This document shows positions 62,931 to 64,000 of a stretch of DNA of 64,000 bases, piece after piece. Each line of letters starts with the position of its first letter. The first letter of the stretch is position 1. The DNA comes from Oasisia sp. SBJ-2009 (Eukaryota > Annelida > Polychaeta > Sabellida > Siboglinidae), in NCBI GenBank assembly GCA_964017155.1, contig OZ024861.1, positions 50,188,513 to 50,252,512 on the forward strand, given 5' to 3'. The position numbers and the translations under genes are program-made. The notes below the pieces were generated by a model. The model saw nothing but the letters and a program-made list of their open reading frames with translations, was not told the origin of the DNA and made no database searches.

Positions 62931-63620
62931 GGAGGGAGTGGGAAAGAGTAAACAGTGAGTGTAGGGAGTGGGAAAGAGTAAACAATGAGTGTAGGGAGTG
63001 GGAAAGAGTAAACAATGAGTGTAGGAAGTGGGAAAGAGTAAACAATGAGTGTAGGGAGTGGGAAAGAGTAAACAGTGAGTGTAGGGAGTGGGAAAGAGTA
63101 AACAATGAGTGTAGGGAGTGGGAAAGAGTAAACAATGAGTGTAGGGAGTGGGAAAGAGTAAACAATGAGTGTAGGGAGTGGGAAAGAGTAAACAGTGAGT
63201 GTAGGGAGTGGGAAAGAGTAAACAATGAGTGTAGGGAGTGGGAAAGAGTAAACAATGAGTGTAGGGAGTGGGAAAGAGTAAACAGTGAGTGTAGGGAGTG
63301 GGAAAGAGTAAACAGTGAGTGTAGGGAGTGGGAAAGAGTAAACAGTGAGTGTAGGGAGTGGGAAAGAGTAAACAGTGAGTGTAGGGAGTGGGAAAGAGTA
63401 AACAATGAGTGTAGGGAGTGGGAAAGAGTAAACAATGAGTGTAGGGAGTGGGAAAGAGTAAACAATGAGTGTAGGGAGTTGGAAAGAGTAAACAATGAGT
63501 GTAGGGAGTGGGAAAGAGTAAACAATGAGTGTAGGGAGTGGGAAAGAGTAAACAATGAGTGTAGGGAGTGGGAAAGAGTAAACAATGAGTGTAGGGAGTG
63601 GGAAAGAGTAAACAATGAGT
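62931..63620. repeat. 30-bp minisatellite, about 23 copies
   Basis: The unit GTAGGGAGTGGGAAAGAGTA plus AACAATGAGT repeats every 30 bp almost without change; an A/G variant (AACAATGAGT or AACAGTGAGT) alternates. The unit has no stop in any minus-strand frame, which produces three overlapping 300-390-codon open frames that are not genes. Confidence 0.97.
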
Positions 63621-63649
63621 GAAAGAAGTTGGAGTGCAATTGAAATTTG

Positions 63650-64000
63650 AGTTTGACCTGGAGTTAGGGTTGGGGTTGTGGTTGTGGTTGGGGTTAATAT
63701 AGTCATTTGGGTTGCTGTTGGAGTTGGGGTTTGAGGTGGAGTTGGAAATGGAGATAGAGTTTGAGTGAACAACGAGAACGAAAGGATGTGTGATCTTTGG
63801 AGGTGGTTGGTGGAGATAACAGTGTATGATCAATGGGGGAGTCAAAGACAAATCGGGGGCAAGGACTGAAAACGGCCTCACATGGGACACAGGGGGAAAG
63901 AAGAGAATAATATGTACGTACGCGCCATTTAGGGGTGGACCTATCAATCTCTCCCTTCCATTTCTGTTCGAACACAGATTGGCACGCAGGGGTCGAAATG
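63650..64000. other. GGTTG-rich low-complexity edge, no gene
   Basis: (GGGTTG)n-like and (GGAGTT)n-like sequence at 63,655-63,770, then unique sequence to the window end. No TRPM exon was recognised. Confidence 0.5.

Noticed and set aside
62931..63620. CRISPR-like regular 30-bp array
   Set aside because: No unique spacers; units are directly adjacent, in a eukaryotic intron or flank.
62719..63947. Three overlapping minus-strand open frames of 306-390 codons
   Set aside because: They arise from the 30-bp minisatellite, which lacks stops in all three minus frames; the protein is a 10-residue repeat with no flanking gene.

Overview
This is nuclear DNA from a metazoan, most likely a marine invertebrate. 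It is intron-rich and AT-rich outside exons, and it carries long (TA)n, (CA)n and (CATA)n microsatellites and many classes of transposable element: piggyBac, hAT-like, Mutator-like, an Academ-like element, DIRS, Gypsy, CR1-like, RTE-like, LINE ORF1 and Penelope. I cannot fix the phylum. The two host genes (MFSD9 and a TRPM channel) are found across animals, and this mix of elements occurs in lancelets, molluscs, annelids and others.

Layout. 0.1-3.2 kb is a decayed piggyBac transposase with its C-terminal Cys-rich finger split off by about 1.4 kb. 3.7-13.7 kb is a complete six-exon plus-strand gene for the major facilitator protein MFSD9. The exons join in phase to 422 codons plus a stop. Its introns hold a Penelope GIY-YIG remnant with a 13-bp target duplication and a 102-bp minisatellite that begins exactly at a splice donor. 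13.8-18.2 kb holds two non-autonomous DNA transposons. 19.4-38.7 kb is a transposon nest. It comprises a minus-strand DIRS element split by a 1.65-kb element with a 9-bp duplication, a minus-strand Gypsy element split by a CR1-like LINE and by a Mutator-like element, a deleted Penelope copy, and two copies of a roughly 1.65-kb dispersed repeat.

38.8-43.2 kb is the most interesting stretch. A 2.7-kb element with terminal inverted repeats of about 220 bp and a TAA duplication carries a broken gene whose acidic motifs resemble FEN1/XPG-type nucleases. Just inside its right inverted repeat it also holds a 254-bp, roughly 99%-identical copy of the 5' flank and first codons of a candidate gene lying 3.9 kb upstream. 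Its inverted and subterminal repeats are packed with AAGATGGC motifs resembling YY1 sites.

44.6-62.5 kb is the 3' part of a minus-strand TRPM-family cation channel gene. Nine exons were resolved by splice sites and phase, covering S1 to the C-terminal coiled coil; the 5' exons lie beyond the window. Its introns hold very long CA/TA repeats, a LINE ORF1 fragment, an RTE-like LINE and a second CR1-like copy. The window ends in a 30-bp minisatellite of about 23 copies.

No tRNA, rRNA, CRISPR array or bacterial-type regulation was recognised. All homology calls are from reading translations by eye; no database search was possible.
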